Part shown: positions 16,127-24,858 of the stretch, one piece after another | Layout: every line of letters begins with the position of its first letter | Numbering within the stretch: the stretch's first letter is position 1 | Program-made: the position numbers and the translations under genes | NCBI GenBank assembly: GCA_027492915.1 | Contig: JAPUDW010000388.1 | Location: 1-33,046 of the forward strand | Length of the DNA stretch: 33,046 nt | Direction: 5' to 3' | Origin: Bacteroidota bacterium | GTDB lineage: Bacteria > Chloroflexota > Anaerolineae > Aggregatilineales > Phototrophicaceae | The notes under the pieces: model-generated | What the model saw: only the letters and a program-made list of their open reading frames with translations | Told to the model about the DNA's origin: nothing | The model's database searches: none

Positions 16127-17023
16127 ATGATGAGCATGATTGCTGACTTTGAACCCCTGTTTGAAAAACTTCGCAGTAACAGCCCCATCCTCCAGCGGGT
16201 CGCCATTAGCGAACTGAGCACGATATTTAACCCGCAGTGTGTCGAACCGTTAACGCAGGTGGTGCGCTCTGGCAGCCGTGGGGTTGCAGTCGAGGCCGCA
16301 CGTGTACTGGCAAAGATTGGTGAGCCGTCCGTTTCGTCGCTTATTCAACTCCTAAGCGAAGATAACCATGATGTATGGGCGGTTGCTTCCGCCACGCTGC
16401 TCATGATTGGTTCAAAAGCGGTTCCCGGTTTGATGGAAGCCGCCCGCAGCCGCAACCCGCAGCTTCAAACCCTAGCCATCGCGGTGTTAGGTCAAATCGG
16501 CGACTCACGTCCGGTTTCGCTGCTTATTCTGGCGCTGCATTCCGAAGAATCCGCGTTGCAAACGGCTGCTGCTGTGGCGCTGGTACGCATCGGTACCGCT
16601 TCGGTCGAGCCGCTGCTCGAAGTTATGGCTGCGTTTGATAAACCCAACATTCGCCGTGCTGCGATTGAAATTCTGAAGCAGATTGGCGAAGAAGCGATTG
16701 ACCCCCTTATCCATGCCCTCTACGAATCGAGCGATTTGGAACGCAATCAGGCCGCGTGGATGCTCGGCGAAATCGGTGGCAGCGCGGTCGAACGGCTGAT
16801 TAACGCGCTGTATTCCAACGACTCGCAGGTGCGTTACACGGTCGCCATCGCCCTCGGTCAGATGAAAAGCAAAGCCGCCGTGCCTGACCTGATGAAGCGC
16901 TTGGATGACGTGAGCTATGTGGGTGCCAGCGGCCAACGGGTGTGCGACGCTGCTGCGGATGCCCTCCAGCGCATTGGCACCGAAGAAGCTTTGAACGCCG
17001 CCCATAAATGGTCGCGGAAATAA
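16127..17023 (+). CDS. HEAT-repeat (PBS lyase-like) protein
   Basis: 298 residues from ATG 16127, with GAGGA at 16112-16116; a longer frame begins at 16049. Almost the whole protein is made of about eight ~30-residue helical repeats, for example VAVEAARVLAKIGEPSVSSL, then VWAVASATLLMIGSKAVPGL and NQAAWMLGEIGGSAVERL. The recurring (A)xxxLxxIGxxAVxPLIxAL is the PBS lyase HEAT signature. Such solenoids are protein-binding scaffolds and only rarely lyases; no phycobilisome gene is near. The gene is divergent from tex. Confidence 0.85.
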   Translation: MMSMIADFEPLFEKLRSNSPILQRVAISELSTIFNPQCVEPLTQVVRSGSRGVAVEAARVLAKIGEPSVSSLIQLLSEDNHDVWAVASATLLMIGSKAVPGLMEAARSRNPQLQTLAIAVLGQIGDSRPVSLLILALHSEESALQTAAAVALVRIGTASVEPLLEVMAAFDKPNIRRAAIEILKQIGEEAIDPLIHALYESSDLERNQAAWMLGEIGGSAVERLINALYSNDSQVRYTVAIALGQMKSKAAVPDLMKRLDDVSYVGASGQRVCDAAADALQRIGTEEALNAAHKWSRK

Positions 17024-17193
17024 TCACCCTCAACCTGTTGTATTGATTCATTCTGAAGCGCATTTGAAAACGGCTTTACCTTGAGAGGGTTATAAGCTCT
17101 ATTTGACCGTCTCTCGCTGTTCAATGTTGGTGAGGGAAGGTATACAATGTTGGGCGCGTATGTAAACGCCCATATCGTGGGCAGGAGCTAATC

Positions 17194-17369
17194 GTGTTCA
17201 ACGAAGCACCCGTATTCACCGCGCTGGCTGACCCGCTGCGTCGTCAACTACTGGTGAACCCCTCAACGAACTGGATGAGTGGATTCGAGCCTTGAACGCC
17301 AAGTGGGATTCGCGTCTGCTGCGGCTGAAAAACTTATTGGAGAGCGATCTGCCTGATGAAAACCCCTAA
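17194..17369 (+). pseudogene. Remnant of an ArsR-family regulator with an internal deletion
   Basis: GTG 17194, after a good AGGAG (17183-17187), opens VFNEAPVFTALADPLRRQLL, the standard start of ArsR repressors. The frame then breaks and ends at an early stop (WMSGFEP). From about 17253 another frame reads GEPLNELDEWIRALNAKWDS then RLLRLKNLLESDLPDENP with TAA at 17367-17369, which matches the C-terminal end of the same ArsR group. Some 50-60 codons that would hold the recognition helix are missing at the join near 17252, with a frame shift. So this looks like a recently decayed regulator with an intact ribosome site. Its end overlaps the start of the YchJ-like gene. Confidence 0.7.
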
Positions 17370-17757
17370 CGCTGCCTGCCCCTGTTGGAGCGGCCTCGCC
17401 TACGAAAAATGTTGTCAGCCGCTGCACAAGGGCGGCGAAGCACCAACACCGGAGGTGCTCATGCGGTCGCGTTACAGCGCCTATAAACTCGGCCTTGTCG
17501 ATTACATCATGAAAACCACTCATCCCGATGGCCCACGCTTTCAGGCGGATACGGCTGCGTGGAAACATGACATCGAAGCATTCTCTAAGCACACCCACTT
17601 TGCAGGGTTACAAATCCTGAGTGCTAGCGAGGATAAAGTGATGTTCCGCGCCACGCTCTTTGCCAACTCGCAGGATGTGTCGTATACAGAAATCAGTGTC
17701 TTTCGCCAGCATAATGGACATTGGAAGTACTTCTCCGGCGCACACCTCGATCCCTAA
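17356..17757 (+). CDS. YchJ-family (UPF0225) SEC-C motif protein
   Basis: 133 residues. Cys8, Cys10, Cys19 and Cys20 in CPCWSGLAYEKCCQP form the zinc-binding SEC-C-type motif of YchJ proteins. MRSRYSAYKLGLVDYIMKTTHP and the C-terminal WKYFSGAHLDP are also family hallmarks, and the domain has an NTF2-like fold. The function of YchJ is not established. ATG 17356 overlaps the last 14 bases of the ArsR remnant, so it may once have been translated in coupling with that regulator. It lacks the second, C-terminal SEC-C motif of the E. coli protein. Confidence 0.85.
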   Translation: MKTPNAACPCWSGLAYEKCCQPLHKGGEAPTPEVLMRSRYSAYKLGLVDYIMKTTHPDGPRFQADTAAWKHDIEAFSKHTHFAGLQILSASEDKVMFRATLFANSQDVSYTEISVFRQHNGHWKYFSGAHLDP

Positions 17758-17765
17758 CCATCGGA

Positions 17766-17794
17766 TTGGGCAACCTTCCCCCCGGCGCTATACT
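17766..17794 (+). promoter_or_regulatory. Sigma-70-type promoter for the SDR operon
   Basis: TTGGGC at 17766-17771 and TATACT at 17789-17794 are separated by exactly 17 bases. Transcription would begin near 17801, 33 bases before the SDR start at 17834 and after the YchJ stop. Confidence 0.55.
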
Positions 17795-17833
17795 CTAGGC
17801 AATAATGTTTCAGCTTATTGGAGGGATTGCCGA

Positions 17834-18631
17834 ATGGGTGATGATACGCAAAAGATACAGGGACGGCTTGCAGGTAAAGTAAGCATCGTGACGGGCGCGG
17901 GGCGCGGCATCGGTAAAGCGATTGCCCGAAAGTTGGCGGTTGAAGGCGCTGCCGTGGTGATCGCCGAGGTGGATGCCGAACCCGGTCAGCAGGCCGCCGC
18001 TGAATTAACCGCTGATGGTTATCGGGTGCTGTTTGTGCAAACCGATATTACGCGCGAGGCCAGTGTGCAAAGCGCCGTTCAGCAAACGGTTGCCGCTTTC
18101 GGCAAGTTGGACATCCTCGTGAACAACGCCGGCAAAGATTTCAACTTCGACGCGACCACCATGACCGAAGCCGACTGGAACACCGCGATGGATGTTGACC
18201 TCAAAGGCGTGTGGTTGTGCTGCAAACATGCCATCCCGCGCATCTTGGAGCAGGGCGGCGGTTCCATCGTCAACATCGCCAGCGTTCACGCCCGTGCTAC
18301 CTCACCCAACTACTTCCCCTACGGCGCGGCAAAAGCGGCGGTTGTCGGCCTCACCCGCAGCCTCGCGCTCGACTTCAGCCCCAAGGGTATCCGCGTCAAT
18401 GCCATCTGCCCCGGCTGGGTGATGTCGGATGCCATCGCCGCGTGGATCAAATCGCAGCCTGATCCCCAAGCTACCGAGGATCATATTGTTAGCCTACAAC
18501 CCGTGCGCCGTATTGGTCTGCCGGAAGAAATTGCCAATTTCGTGGCCTTTGTCGCCAGCGACGAAGCCAGTTATATTACGGGGGCTGAACTTGTGATTGA
18601 CGGCGGGTTAACCGCTCAGTACCCCCAATAA
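17834..18631 (+). CDS. Short-chain dehydrogenase/reductase (classical SDR)
   Basis: 265 residues from ATG 17834 with GGAGG at 17820-17824; a longer open frame from 17660 runs inside the YchJ gene and is rejected. The cofactor motif is TGAGRGIG at 20-27. An acidic EVD after the second strand favours NAD over NADP. NNAG lies at 97-100 and the catalytic Ser150, Tyr163 and Lys167 are in place (IASVHAR, then YGAAK). The C-terminal LVIDGGLTAQYP is the usual SDR end. It resembles glucose, gluconate or 3-oxoacyl-type dehydrogenases. It is the first gene of an operon with an alcohol dehydrogenase and an enolase-superfamily dehydratase, which suggests oxidation of a sugar or sugar acid. Confidence 0.85.
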   Translation: MGDDTQKIQGRLAGKVSIVTGAGRGIGKAIARKLAVEGAAVVIAEVDAEPGQQAAAELTADGYRVLFVQTDITREASVQSAVQQTVAAFGKLDILVNNAGKDFNFDATTMTEADWNTAMDVDLKGVWLCCKHAIPRILEQGGGSIVNIASVHARATSPNYFPYGAAKAAVVGLTRSLALDFSPKGIRVNAICPGWVMSDAIAAWIKSQPDPQATEDHIVSLQPVRRIGLPEEIANFVAFVASDEASYITGAELVIDGGLTAQYPQ

Positions 18632-18648
18632 ATAAAAGGATGTTGTTA

Positions 18649-19653
18649 ATGAAAGCGCTCGTTTACGAAGCACCCTACCAGATGACCGTGCATGATGTGC
18701 CAGTGCCGACGGTGGGTGCGGATGAAGTATTGATTAAGGTTGCTTATTCCGGCATTTGCGGCTCGGAACTCAGCGGGTTTGAAGGCAAAAATTCGCTGCG
18801 CAAACCGCCGTTGATTATGGGGCATGAGTTTAGCGGCGTGATTACCGAAATCGGCGCACAGGCCGCCATCACCCGCCCCGACTTACAAGTGGGTTCACAA
18901 GTGACCGCCAACCCGCTCGTCACCTGTGGGCAGTGTGAATACTGCCTCGTCGGTCGCCAGCAGCTTTGCCCCAAACGCAAACTTTTGAGCGCCAGCTTAC
19001 CGGGCAGTAACGCCGAGTACGTGACCGTCACCGCCACCAATGTGCTGGTACTGCCGGAAGGTATGGCACTCACCACCGCCTCGCTGACCGAACCGATGGC
19101 TTGCGCCGTACACACCGCCCGTATCGTTTCACCGCACCCCGGCGAAACCGCGCTGGTGGTCGGGGCAGGGCCAATTGGCTTGATGACCATTCAAGCACTC
19201 GCTGTTTACGGCCTCAAGACGATTTACTGTGCCGACCTCAACGCCGAACGCTTGGCGATGGTCGAGTCCTTGGGTGCGGTTCCAGTTAACCTGAAGGAAT
19301 GGAATGGCCCCGTCGATATCGCTATTGATGCCGTGGGCGCTTCCGCCACCCGTCAGAGCTGCGCTAAAGTCGTGCGTGCCGGTGGGCGCGTGGCGTGGAC
19401 TGGCCTCCACGAAGCCGAGTCCGCACTGCCGATAAACGACCTCATTCGTCGCGAGATTGTCGCTTACGGTTCATTCGCCTATAACCCGCTGGACTTCAAA
19501 GCCGCGTTGGATGGCTTGGCAAGCGGCGTGTTCGCTTTGCAACCGGCGTGGACGCGCATTGAAACGTTGGAAAAAGGCAGCGCTTGCTTCGAGGAACTGC
19601 TGCACGGCTCGTCGGTATCTAAAATTTGGCTGCAACCCGGAGAACTCTCATGA
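18649..19653 (+). CDS. Zinc-dependent medium-chain alcohol/polyol dehydrogenase
   Basis: 334 residues from ATG 18649 with AAAGGA at 18635-18640; an ATG at 18640 is inside that ribosome site. Catalytic zinc ligands are Cys37 (ICGSELSG) and His59-Glu60 (GHEFSG). The structural zinc site is Cys93, 96, 99 and 107. The NAD-binding VVGAGPIGLM is present, followed by an acidic ADLNAERL typical for NAD. The closest types are sorbitol/threonine dehydrogenase-like enzymes (GatD/Tdh). The last codons overlap the next start as ATGA (19650-19653), so the two genes are translationally coupled. Confidence 0.85.
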   Translation: MKALVYEAPYQMTVHDVPVPTVGADEVLIKVAYSGICGSELSGFEGKNSLRKPPLIMGHEFSGVITEIGAQAAITRPDLQVGSQVTANPLVTCGQCEYCLVGRQQLCPKRKLLSASLPGSNAEYVTVTATNVLVLPEGMALTTASLTEPMACAVHTARIVSPHPGETALVVGAGPIGLMTIQALAVYGLKTIYCADLNAERLAMVESLGAVPVNLKEWNGPVDIAIDAVGASATRQSCAKVVRAGGRVAWTGLHEAESALPINDLIRREIVAYGSFAYNPLDFKAALDGLASGVFALQPAWTRIETLEKGSACFEELLHGSSVSKIWLQPGELS

Positions 19654-20798
19654 AAATTACCGCTGTTACCCCCCTCGTCCTCGGCACACCGTGGCGTAAC
19701 CTCACCTTCGTCAAGGTGGATACGGACGAGGGTATTTACGGCTTGGGCGAAGTACGCCTGAACAACCGTACCAACGCGCTGCTCGGCTATCTTACCGAAT
19801 CCGTCCCGCGTTACGCCATCGGCATCGACCCCTTCGACACCGAGTCGCTGGTCTCGCGCATGACCATCAACGACTACGGTCGCATGGGCGAAGTCACCAT
19901 GTCGGCGCTTTCCATCCTCGAAATTGCCTGTTGGGATATTATGGGCAAGGCGTTGGGGCAGCCCTGTTACCGCCTGATGGGTGGTGCCGTGCGTGATAAA
20001 ATCAAGGCCTACGCTAACGGCTGGTATACGGTCGAACGCACGGCGGAAGCCTTCCACGCCGCCGCTTTGAAAGTGGTCGAGCGTGGCTATCTCGCCCTCA
20101 AGATTGACCCCTTCGGCGCGGGACGTTACGAACTCAGCTTGGACGAACAGGCGCGTTCTACCGCCCTCATCGAAGCCGTACGGGATGCCATCGGCCCCGA
20201 CCGCGAAATTATGGTCGAGATGCACGGGCGCTTTAATCCCGCCACCGCGATTATTATGGCGCGTAAACTAGCCCCATTTCGTCCCGCGTGGATCGAAGAA
20301 CCCTGCCCGCCGGAAAACTTGCCGGAACTCAAGCGAGTCGCCGAGCGCGTCGAAATTCCCATCGCCACTGGCGAACGTCTGCACACCATGAACGAATTCC
20401 GCCCGCTGTTCGACTTGCAAGCCGTTGACATCATCCAGCCGGACATCACCCATTTTGGCGGGATGTCGCAGGTACGCCGTTTGGCTGCATGGGCGGATGT
20501 GTATAACGTGCTGGTTGCCCCGCACAACGTTGGTGGGCCGGTCAGCACGGCTGCAGCGCTGCATGTTGCCGCCTGTACGCCCAACTTCATGATTCAAGAA
20601 CACTTCAACGACTTTGCCGACTCGTGGGTCAAGGGCGCTGCCCCCGGCGTGCCGGAGGTGGTCGATGGCTACTTCGCCCTGCCCGATAAACCGGGTCTGG
20701 GTGTCGAGTTGAACGAGGCGCTTTTCGCCGAACATCCGTATGTCGAAGGCCACTTTGATCTGTTCAAAGATGAGTGGCACCGCCGGGAGAAAAACTAA
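19650..20798 (+). CDS. Enolase-superfamily sugar-acid dehydratase (mandelate racemase/galactonate dehydratase-like)
   Basis: 382 residues from ATG 19650, preceded by GGAGA. The capping domain is residues ~1-120 and the barrel ~125-360. Metal ligands are Glu190 in VEMHGRF, Glu216 in WIEEP and Glu242 in ATGERLH, with His192 and His292 (APHNVGGP) as probable acid/base residues and KID at 151-153. The E-x-H pair, with E where DgoD and mannonate dehydratases carry D, is a small departure. The HxGR/APHN pattern fits acid-sugar dehydratases such as galactonate dehydratase. With the coupled dehydrogenases it would take an aldose to a 2-keto-3-deoxy acid; the exact sugar is not determined. No aldolase or kinase gene follows. 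Confidence 0.8.
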   Translation: MKITAVTPLVLGTPWRNLTFVKVDTDEGIYGLGEVRLNNRTNALLGYLTESVPRYAIGIDPFDTESLVSRMTINDYGRMGEVTMSALSILEIACWDIMGKALGQPCYRLMGGAVRDKIKAYANGWYTVERTAEAFHAAALKVVERGYLALKIDPFGAGRYELSLDEQARSTALIEAVRDAIGPDREIMVEMHGRFNPATAIIMARKLAPFRPAWIEEPCPPENLPELKRVAERVEIPIATGERLHTMNEFRPLFDLQAVDIIQPDITHFGGMSQVRRLAAWADVYNVLVAPHNVGGPVSTAAALHVAACTPNFMIQEHFNDFADSWVKGAAPGVPEVVDGYFALPDKPGLGVELNEALFAEHPYVEGHFDLFKDEWHRREKN

Positions 20799-20877
20799 GG
20801 ATGTTGTATCGTAGATTTTTACTTGGTGGTATAGTGCTACATATTGATTGAATTGGTTGGATGTGGAAGGACTTCAT

Positions 20878-22536
20878 ATGTCAGATATTCAGCAGCTTTC
20901 GCGGACTAAAAATCCTTCCACAAAATCACCGGCACCCGTTCAAAAAAGCGCTGTGCCAGAAACGCCGGAAGCAGTTACCCCTGCCGACATGCAGTCGCTC
21001 ACCCCCTCGCGGATCAAGTACCTTCAACGCACCATAGGCAACCACGCACTCGGTAAAATAATGGGGCAAACACAGGCAAAACCCCTGTCTGCCCACACTA
21101 TGAGCCTGCGTATCCAGCGGGCGCTGCCTGCCGCTGGGGATTATACCCCTATCAGCGACACGGTAGGTACGGCCGTCGATGAATACAACAAACTTGCCAA
21201 ACCGACCACCGCGCCCGAATATAACAATGTGTTCAAAGCCATGCAGAAGGTCGAGCGAGCTGTCTACACATGGTTTGATACCTTCACCACGACCAACCAG
21301 AATTTTGGCGATAATGTTAATGCCGCCAAGATGAACGACCTACTCTCCAAATTAGAAGTCGAGCACCGTGCCATGATCGACAGCTCGAAGAACCTCACCG
21401 AGGTGCTGCCGTTCGATACCACCGGCCTCACCGGTACCGAACTCACCGCCATGAAAACGCTCTGGCAAGACATCGTGAATAAGCGCGGCAAGATTCAGTT
21501 AGTTGGCGGCGACGACTTTAACAAGAAAACCCTCTCGCATCTGGGGCGCATCCTCTCAACCCCCACCGGACGCCAGATGTTAGGCTTCCTGAACTCGCCG
21601 CCCCCCAAAGGTTATAAACCGGGCGAGAAACCCGAACTCACCAACATCTATATTGGCGAAGCATTGGCACAACTGCCGGATACCGTTAAAAATGCCTCGC
21701 CGGAGTTGGAAGATCGTAACCGTGCCGAGGCGCAGCCCCTCAATATTGATGAAGACAACGGACGTTCAGTCGAAAGCATGACCGCTGTTAAGTCGAGTAC
21801 ATTTTGGTTTAAACCGAAAAAATCTGACTACCCGACCATCGACCCTACGAACATCGCTGGCATCCGCGATGCACTGATGAGTGGCAAAAAGGGCTTCGTC
21901 TATAACAAGCGTAAGTACAAATTCAACAAGAACCGAACCGGCGCGTTTGTCACCAACGTTGAACACGCCTCGCTGCATCCGGCGAAAGGCAGTGGTAATC
22001 AGATTCAAAGTCCGACATGGGTTACACTGGCTCATGAACTCGGTCATACGGTGAACATGCGCGGCGGTGGTACCACCCTTAAGGCTACCGAACTTTCTAG
22101 CCTCGGTGGTAAAGGTGCGGATGCGGAAAAGTGGGACAACCCCGAAGAACTGTTGAACATCGAGAATATCGAAAATGCTGTTCGTAAGGAAGCTGGCTTA
22201 ACCGAACGATTCGGCCATCGCCCGCCCGACTGGTTGCTGAAAATTGCACCCAAGGTTCGTTCGCAGTTACTCAAACCACTGAATGAGTTGTATAAACTCG
22301 ACCAGAAGAAATACAACTTTAATGATAATAAGAAATGGGAAGCGGCCTATAAACTGGTCAACACCATGAAAGCCCAAATCGCTGTGGATGCCGAAGCTTT
22401 GGATGATGTAAAAGCAGAGGTTAAAAAATACATCGACGAAGATGTGGATGACTCGACCGAATTGCAGTTACATACCAAAGCCATTACCCTATATAACGCA
22501 GCGCTGATCGAAATCGATAAGCTGCTGTCCGGCTAA
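20878..22536 (+). CDS. NleD-like (M91-type) zinc metallopeptidase with eCIS-cargo-like N-terminal leader
   Basis: 552 residues from ATG 20878 with GGAAGGA at 20865-20871; an extended -10 (TG at 20827, then TATAGT at 20830-20835) lies upstream. The N-terminus is disordered and Pro/Ser-rich. It holds LQRTIGNHALGKIM at 49-62 and LRIQRALPA from 77, a leader pattern seen before DUF4157-type and other toxins of extracellular contractile injection systems. The C-terminal half has HELGH at 386-390 (AHELGHTVNMRGGG), then NPEELLNIENIENAV and RKEAGLTERFGHR. This arrangement recalls M91/NleD effector peptidases, in which Glu of the E..NI..EN block may be the third zinc ligand. Middle residues ~90-370 are unrecognised. 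No signal peptide and no injection-system genes are in the window. Confidence 0.7.
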   Translation: MSDIQQLSRTKNPSTKSPAPVQKSAVPETPEAVTPADMQSLTPSRIKYLQRTIGNHALGKIMGQTQAKPLSAHTMSLRIQRALPAAGDYTPISDTVGTAVDEYNKLAKPTTAPEYNNVFKAMQKVERAVYTWFDTFTTTNQNFGDNVNAAKMNDLLSKLEVEHRAMIDSSKNLTEVLPFDTTGLTGTELTAMKTLWQDIVNKRGKIQLVGGDDFNKKTLSHLGRILSTPTGRQMLGFLNSPPPKGYKPGEKPELTNIYIGEALAQLPDTVKNASPELEDRNRAEAQPLNIDEDNGRSVESMTAVKSSTFWFKPKKSDYPTIDPTNIAGIRDALMSGKKGFVYNKRKYKFNKNRTGAFVTNVEHASLHPAKGSGNQIQSPTWVTLAHELGHTVNMRGGGTTLKATELSSLGGKGADAEKWDNPEELLNIENIENAVRKEAGLTERFGHRPPDWLLKIAPKVRSQLLKPLNELYKLDQKKYNFNDNKKWEAAYKLVNTMKAQIAVDAEALDDVKAEVKKYIDEDVDDSTELQLHTKAITLYNAALIEIDKLLSG

Positions 22537-22572
22537 AGCGGTGGATAGCGCTTCTTAACAGGTGTTCCAAAA

Positions 22573-23505
22573 ATGGTTAACGCTCCATCGTATAAAATGC
22601 CGCTGCCCGGCAGGCTGGTTCAGGTTGGCGGTTATACCATCCACACGCAGGTGATGGGGCAGGGACAGCCAACCGTCGTGTTCGAAAACGGTCTTGGCGG
22701 CTCTGGTTTGCAGTGGATGCATGTGCAGCCGCAGGTTGCCAAATTTACTCGAACGCTGAGCTATGACCGCGCGGGGCAGGGCTGGAGCGGCGCCAACCCG
22801 CATCCGCGTACCCCCCGGCAGGTGACAGGCGAACTGCACCAACTCCTTGCTGAATTGCAACTACCGCCGCCTTATATTTTCGTCTCGCATTCCTTCGGTG
22901 GGCTAATCAGCCGCTACTTTTACCACCAGTATCCAGCGGAAGTTCAGGCCATCGTGCTGGTTGATTCATCTCATGAATTGCAGATGGAAATCATTAAAGA
23001 ATATCAACGCCTGACCGTCACCCAAAAAAGAGCGATACGGATGATCGGCTTCGCGGCCTATATCCCATTTGTTGGCTCATTTTTAGCGACACAAGCGCTG
23101 AAGGAGTTTCGCCCCTTTATGGCGGATGAAACGTGGCGACAGTACATCGCCTACGCGAGTAAACCGGCTTTTTATAACGGGATGCTTGCCGAGATGGAAG
23201 CATTCGATCATTATTTTGGCAAAGCAAGTATCATCCCCAATACCCTCGGTGATTTGCCGCTGCTCGTGATGACCGCCGCCGAAAGCCTCCTCCATTCGCC
23301 TGCACAGGGTGGCCTTACCCCCGCGCAATTGAATGCTGCCCACCATCAGCGGCAGGCAGAATTGGCGCAGCTATCCACACGCGGGCAGCATATCTTCGTG
23401 CCACAATCGACGCATCTCTCGATCCTACTGAATCCCACCCACGCCCAATTCGTTATTGATGCGGTGCAGCAGTTTGTAGAGGATTTGAGGGGGAAATCTC
23501 TTTAA
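22573..23505 (+). CDS. Alpha/beta-hydrolase fold enzyme
   Basis: 310 residues. The oxyanion region is VFENGLGGSGLQW, the strand-4 block LSYDRAGQGWSG, and the nucleophile elbow is SHSFGG (Ser in VSHSFGGLISR) rather than the more common GHSxGG. A catalytic His is in QSTHLSILL near the C-terminus, and the acid is probably the Asp in the LLVMTAAES/strand-6 region or in VLVDSS. Family members hydrolyse esters, lactones or peptides; nothing here points to a substrate. No signal peptide is seen. It starts 36 bases after the metallopeptidase gene on the same strand and could be co-transcribed with it. Confidence 0.8.
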   Translation: MVNAPSYKMPLPGRLVQVGGYTIHTQVMGQGQPTVVFENGLGGSGLQWMHVQPQVAKFTRTLSYDRAGQGWSGANPHPRTPRQVTGELHQLLAELQLPPPYIFVSHSFGGLISRYFYHQYPAEVQAIVLVDSSHELQMEIIKEYQRLTVTQKRAIRMIGFAAYIPFVGSFLATQALKEFRPFMADETWRQYIAYASKPAFYNGMLAEMEAFDHYFGKASIIPNTLGDLPLLVMTAAESLLHSPAQGGLTPAQLNAAHHQRQAELAQLSTRGQHIFVPQSTHLSILLNPTHAQFVIDAVQQFVEDLRGKSL

Positions 23506-23727
23506 ATTGGATAAGGGATGCGCCAGATGGATGGACGTTATCCGCTGCTCGATATGAACTCAAACACCCCCTTAAATGCACCATAAGCGTTAACTCATAT
23601 GTTGCGCGGCCTCAACATCCGACTTAATCGCCTGCGTGGATATTGGCTTGCCGATTGCCTATGATGACTCAGGCTGTTCTACCCATTTTTAATCCACCTA
23701 CTACCGATTTGAGAGGCATCATTCACC

Positions 23728-24771
23728 ATGCAGTTTCGTCATAAGATGAGTTGCGTACTTATCGCGCTTGCTATTTTGATACCCGTGTTCGGTGTCGCAC
23801 ACGCGCAGGACGCAACCGGATGCGAAGCCGGTTTCCACTTGTTTGAATCCGACTTACTAACCACCGACCCACTGTGTATCCCTGAAGCGCCCCAGCGCAT
23901 CGCCGCTGTGGATACGTTTACTTTCGAAACACTGCTCGCGCTCGGTATCAAACCCGTTTCTGGCCCCTTCATCGAAACCTTCCTGCGCGATCACACCCAG
24001 TTTACCGATGCGGTTGAAGGTGTTATCGATACCGATTTCCCCGTCAACCGTGAATCGCTGCTCTCCGCTAACCCCGACCTGATTATCTCGATTCAACCGT
24101 GGATCAGCGAGATTTACGACGACCTCTCCAGCATCGCCCCCACCGTCAGCATCCGTTACGACGGTGACAATGCATGGCAGGCTGTGGTCAATACAGTCGG
24201 CGTGGCCATCAACCAGCAGGACGCGCTGGATGCCGGTTTCGCCGCTTATAACGACCGCCTCACGACCTTCAAGAGCCTGACCGAAGCTGCGCCCGTCGGT
24301 GATGTCGCCATCGTGTTCCTGCTGCCTGATCAGTTGTATCCGTTCATGAATACAACCTTTTCCGGTCAAATCCTTGAGGATGCCGGCTTGAATTTCCCCG
24401 CCGCCTTGGTCGAAGCCGCCGCTGGTGGTGACCTCACGGACATCAGCGCCGAACGCCTTGACTTGCTGGGTAGCGCCGAGCATATTTTTGTGGTTACATC
24501 CGGCTTTTCTGATGAGGATTTGGCGCAGTACGCGGAATTGATTGCCACCTTGGAAGCCAACCCCCTGTGGAACACACTCCCCGCCGTACAGGCCGATAAC
24601 GTGCATATCGTCGGGCGCGATTGGCTCGGCTCGTCGCTCGTCGCCGCCAATGTCGTGGTTGATGATCTGCTCGAAGGTATCCACAATGCCGTCGTCGCGG
24701 ATGTCTCACCCGACCCCTTCCTGCCTGCTGCCGAAGCCACGCCAGAAGTTACCGAAACATCCGCCAGCTAA
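23728..24771 (+). CDS. Iron-siderophore/cobalamin-type ABC substrate-binding protein (periplasmic-binding TroA/BtuF fold)
   Basis: 347 residues with an N-terminal signal peptide (KMSCVLIALAILIPVFGVAHA-QD); it has an A-x-A cleavage site and no lipobox Cys at the junction. The body matches the helical-backbone class III fold: PQRIAAVDTFTFETLLALGIKPVS, then LLSANPDLIISIQPW, VANPLWNTLPAVQADNVHIV-like and a C-terminal VVDDLLEGI helix. It would capture ferric siderophore or a related chelate outside the membrane. Unusually no permease or ATPase gene adjoins it. The C-terminus ends in an acidic, Ser/Thr-rich tail (EVTETSAS). Confidence 0.8.
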   Translation: MQFRHKMSCVLIALAILIPVFGVAHAQDATGCEAGFHLFESDLLTTDPLCIPEAPQRIAAVDTFTFETLLALGIKPVSGPFIETFLRDHTQFTDAVEGVIDTDFPVNRESLLSANPDLIISIQPWISEIYDDLSSIAPTVSIRYDGDNAWQAVVNTVGVAINQQDALDAGFAAYNDRLTTFKSLTEAAPVGDVAIVFLLPDQLYPFMNTTFSGQILEDAGLNFPAALVEAAAGGDLTDISAERLDLLGSAEHIFVVTSGFSDEDLAQYAELIATLEANPLWNTLPAVQADNVHIVGRDWLGSSLVAANVVVDDLLEGIHNAVVADVSPDPFLPAAEATPEVTETSAS

Positions 24772-24789
24772 ACAGATACCCATTTTCTC

Positions 24790-24850
24790 GTAGGGAACGG
24801 TCTCAGACCGTTCCGTCTACCTCTCAGTAGGGCACACGGCTGTGTGCCCT
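24790..24850. terminator. Two adjacent perfect stem-loops between convergent genes
   Basis: GGAACGGTC at 24794-24802 pairs with GACCGTTCC at 24806-24814 around a TCA loop, with GTAG and CTAC outside. AGGGCACAC at 24829-24837 pairs with GTGTGCCCT at 24842-24850 around GGCT. They lie between the convergent stops at 24771 and 24859 and may end transcription both ways. Both begin with GTAGGG and belong to a repeat family found elsewhere in the window; neither has a long T-run. Confidence 0.55.
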
Positions 24851-24858
24851 TTGCATCT

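Noticed and set aside
24790..24850. CRISPR or tandem repeat array
   Set aside because: The two stem-loops differ in sequence and have no regular spacers.
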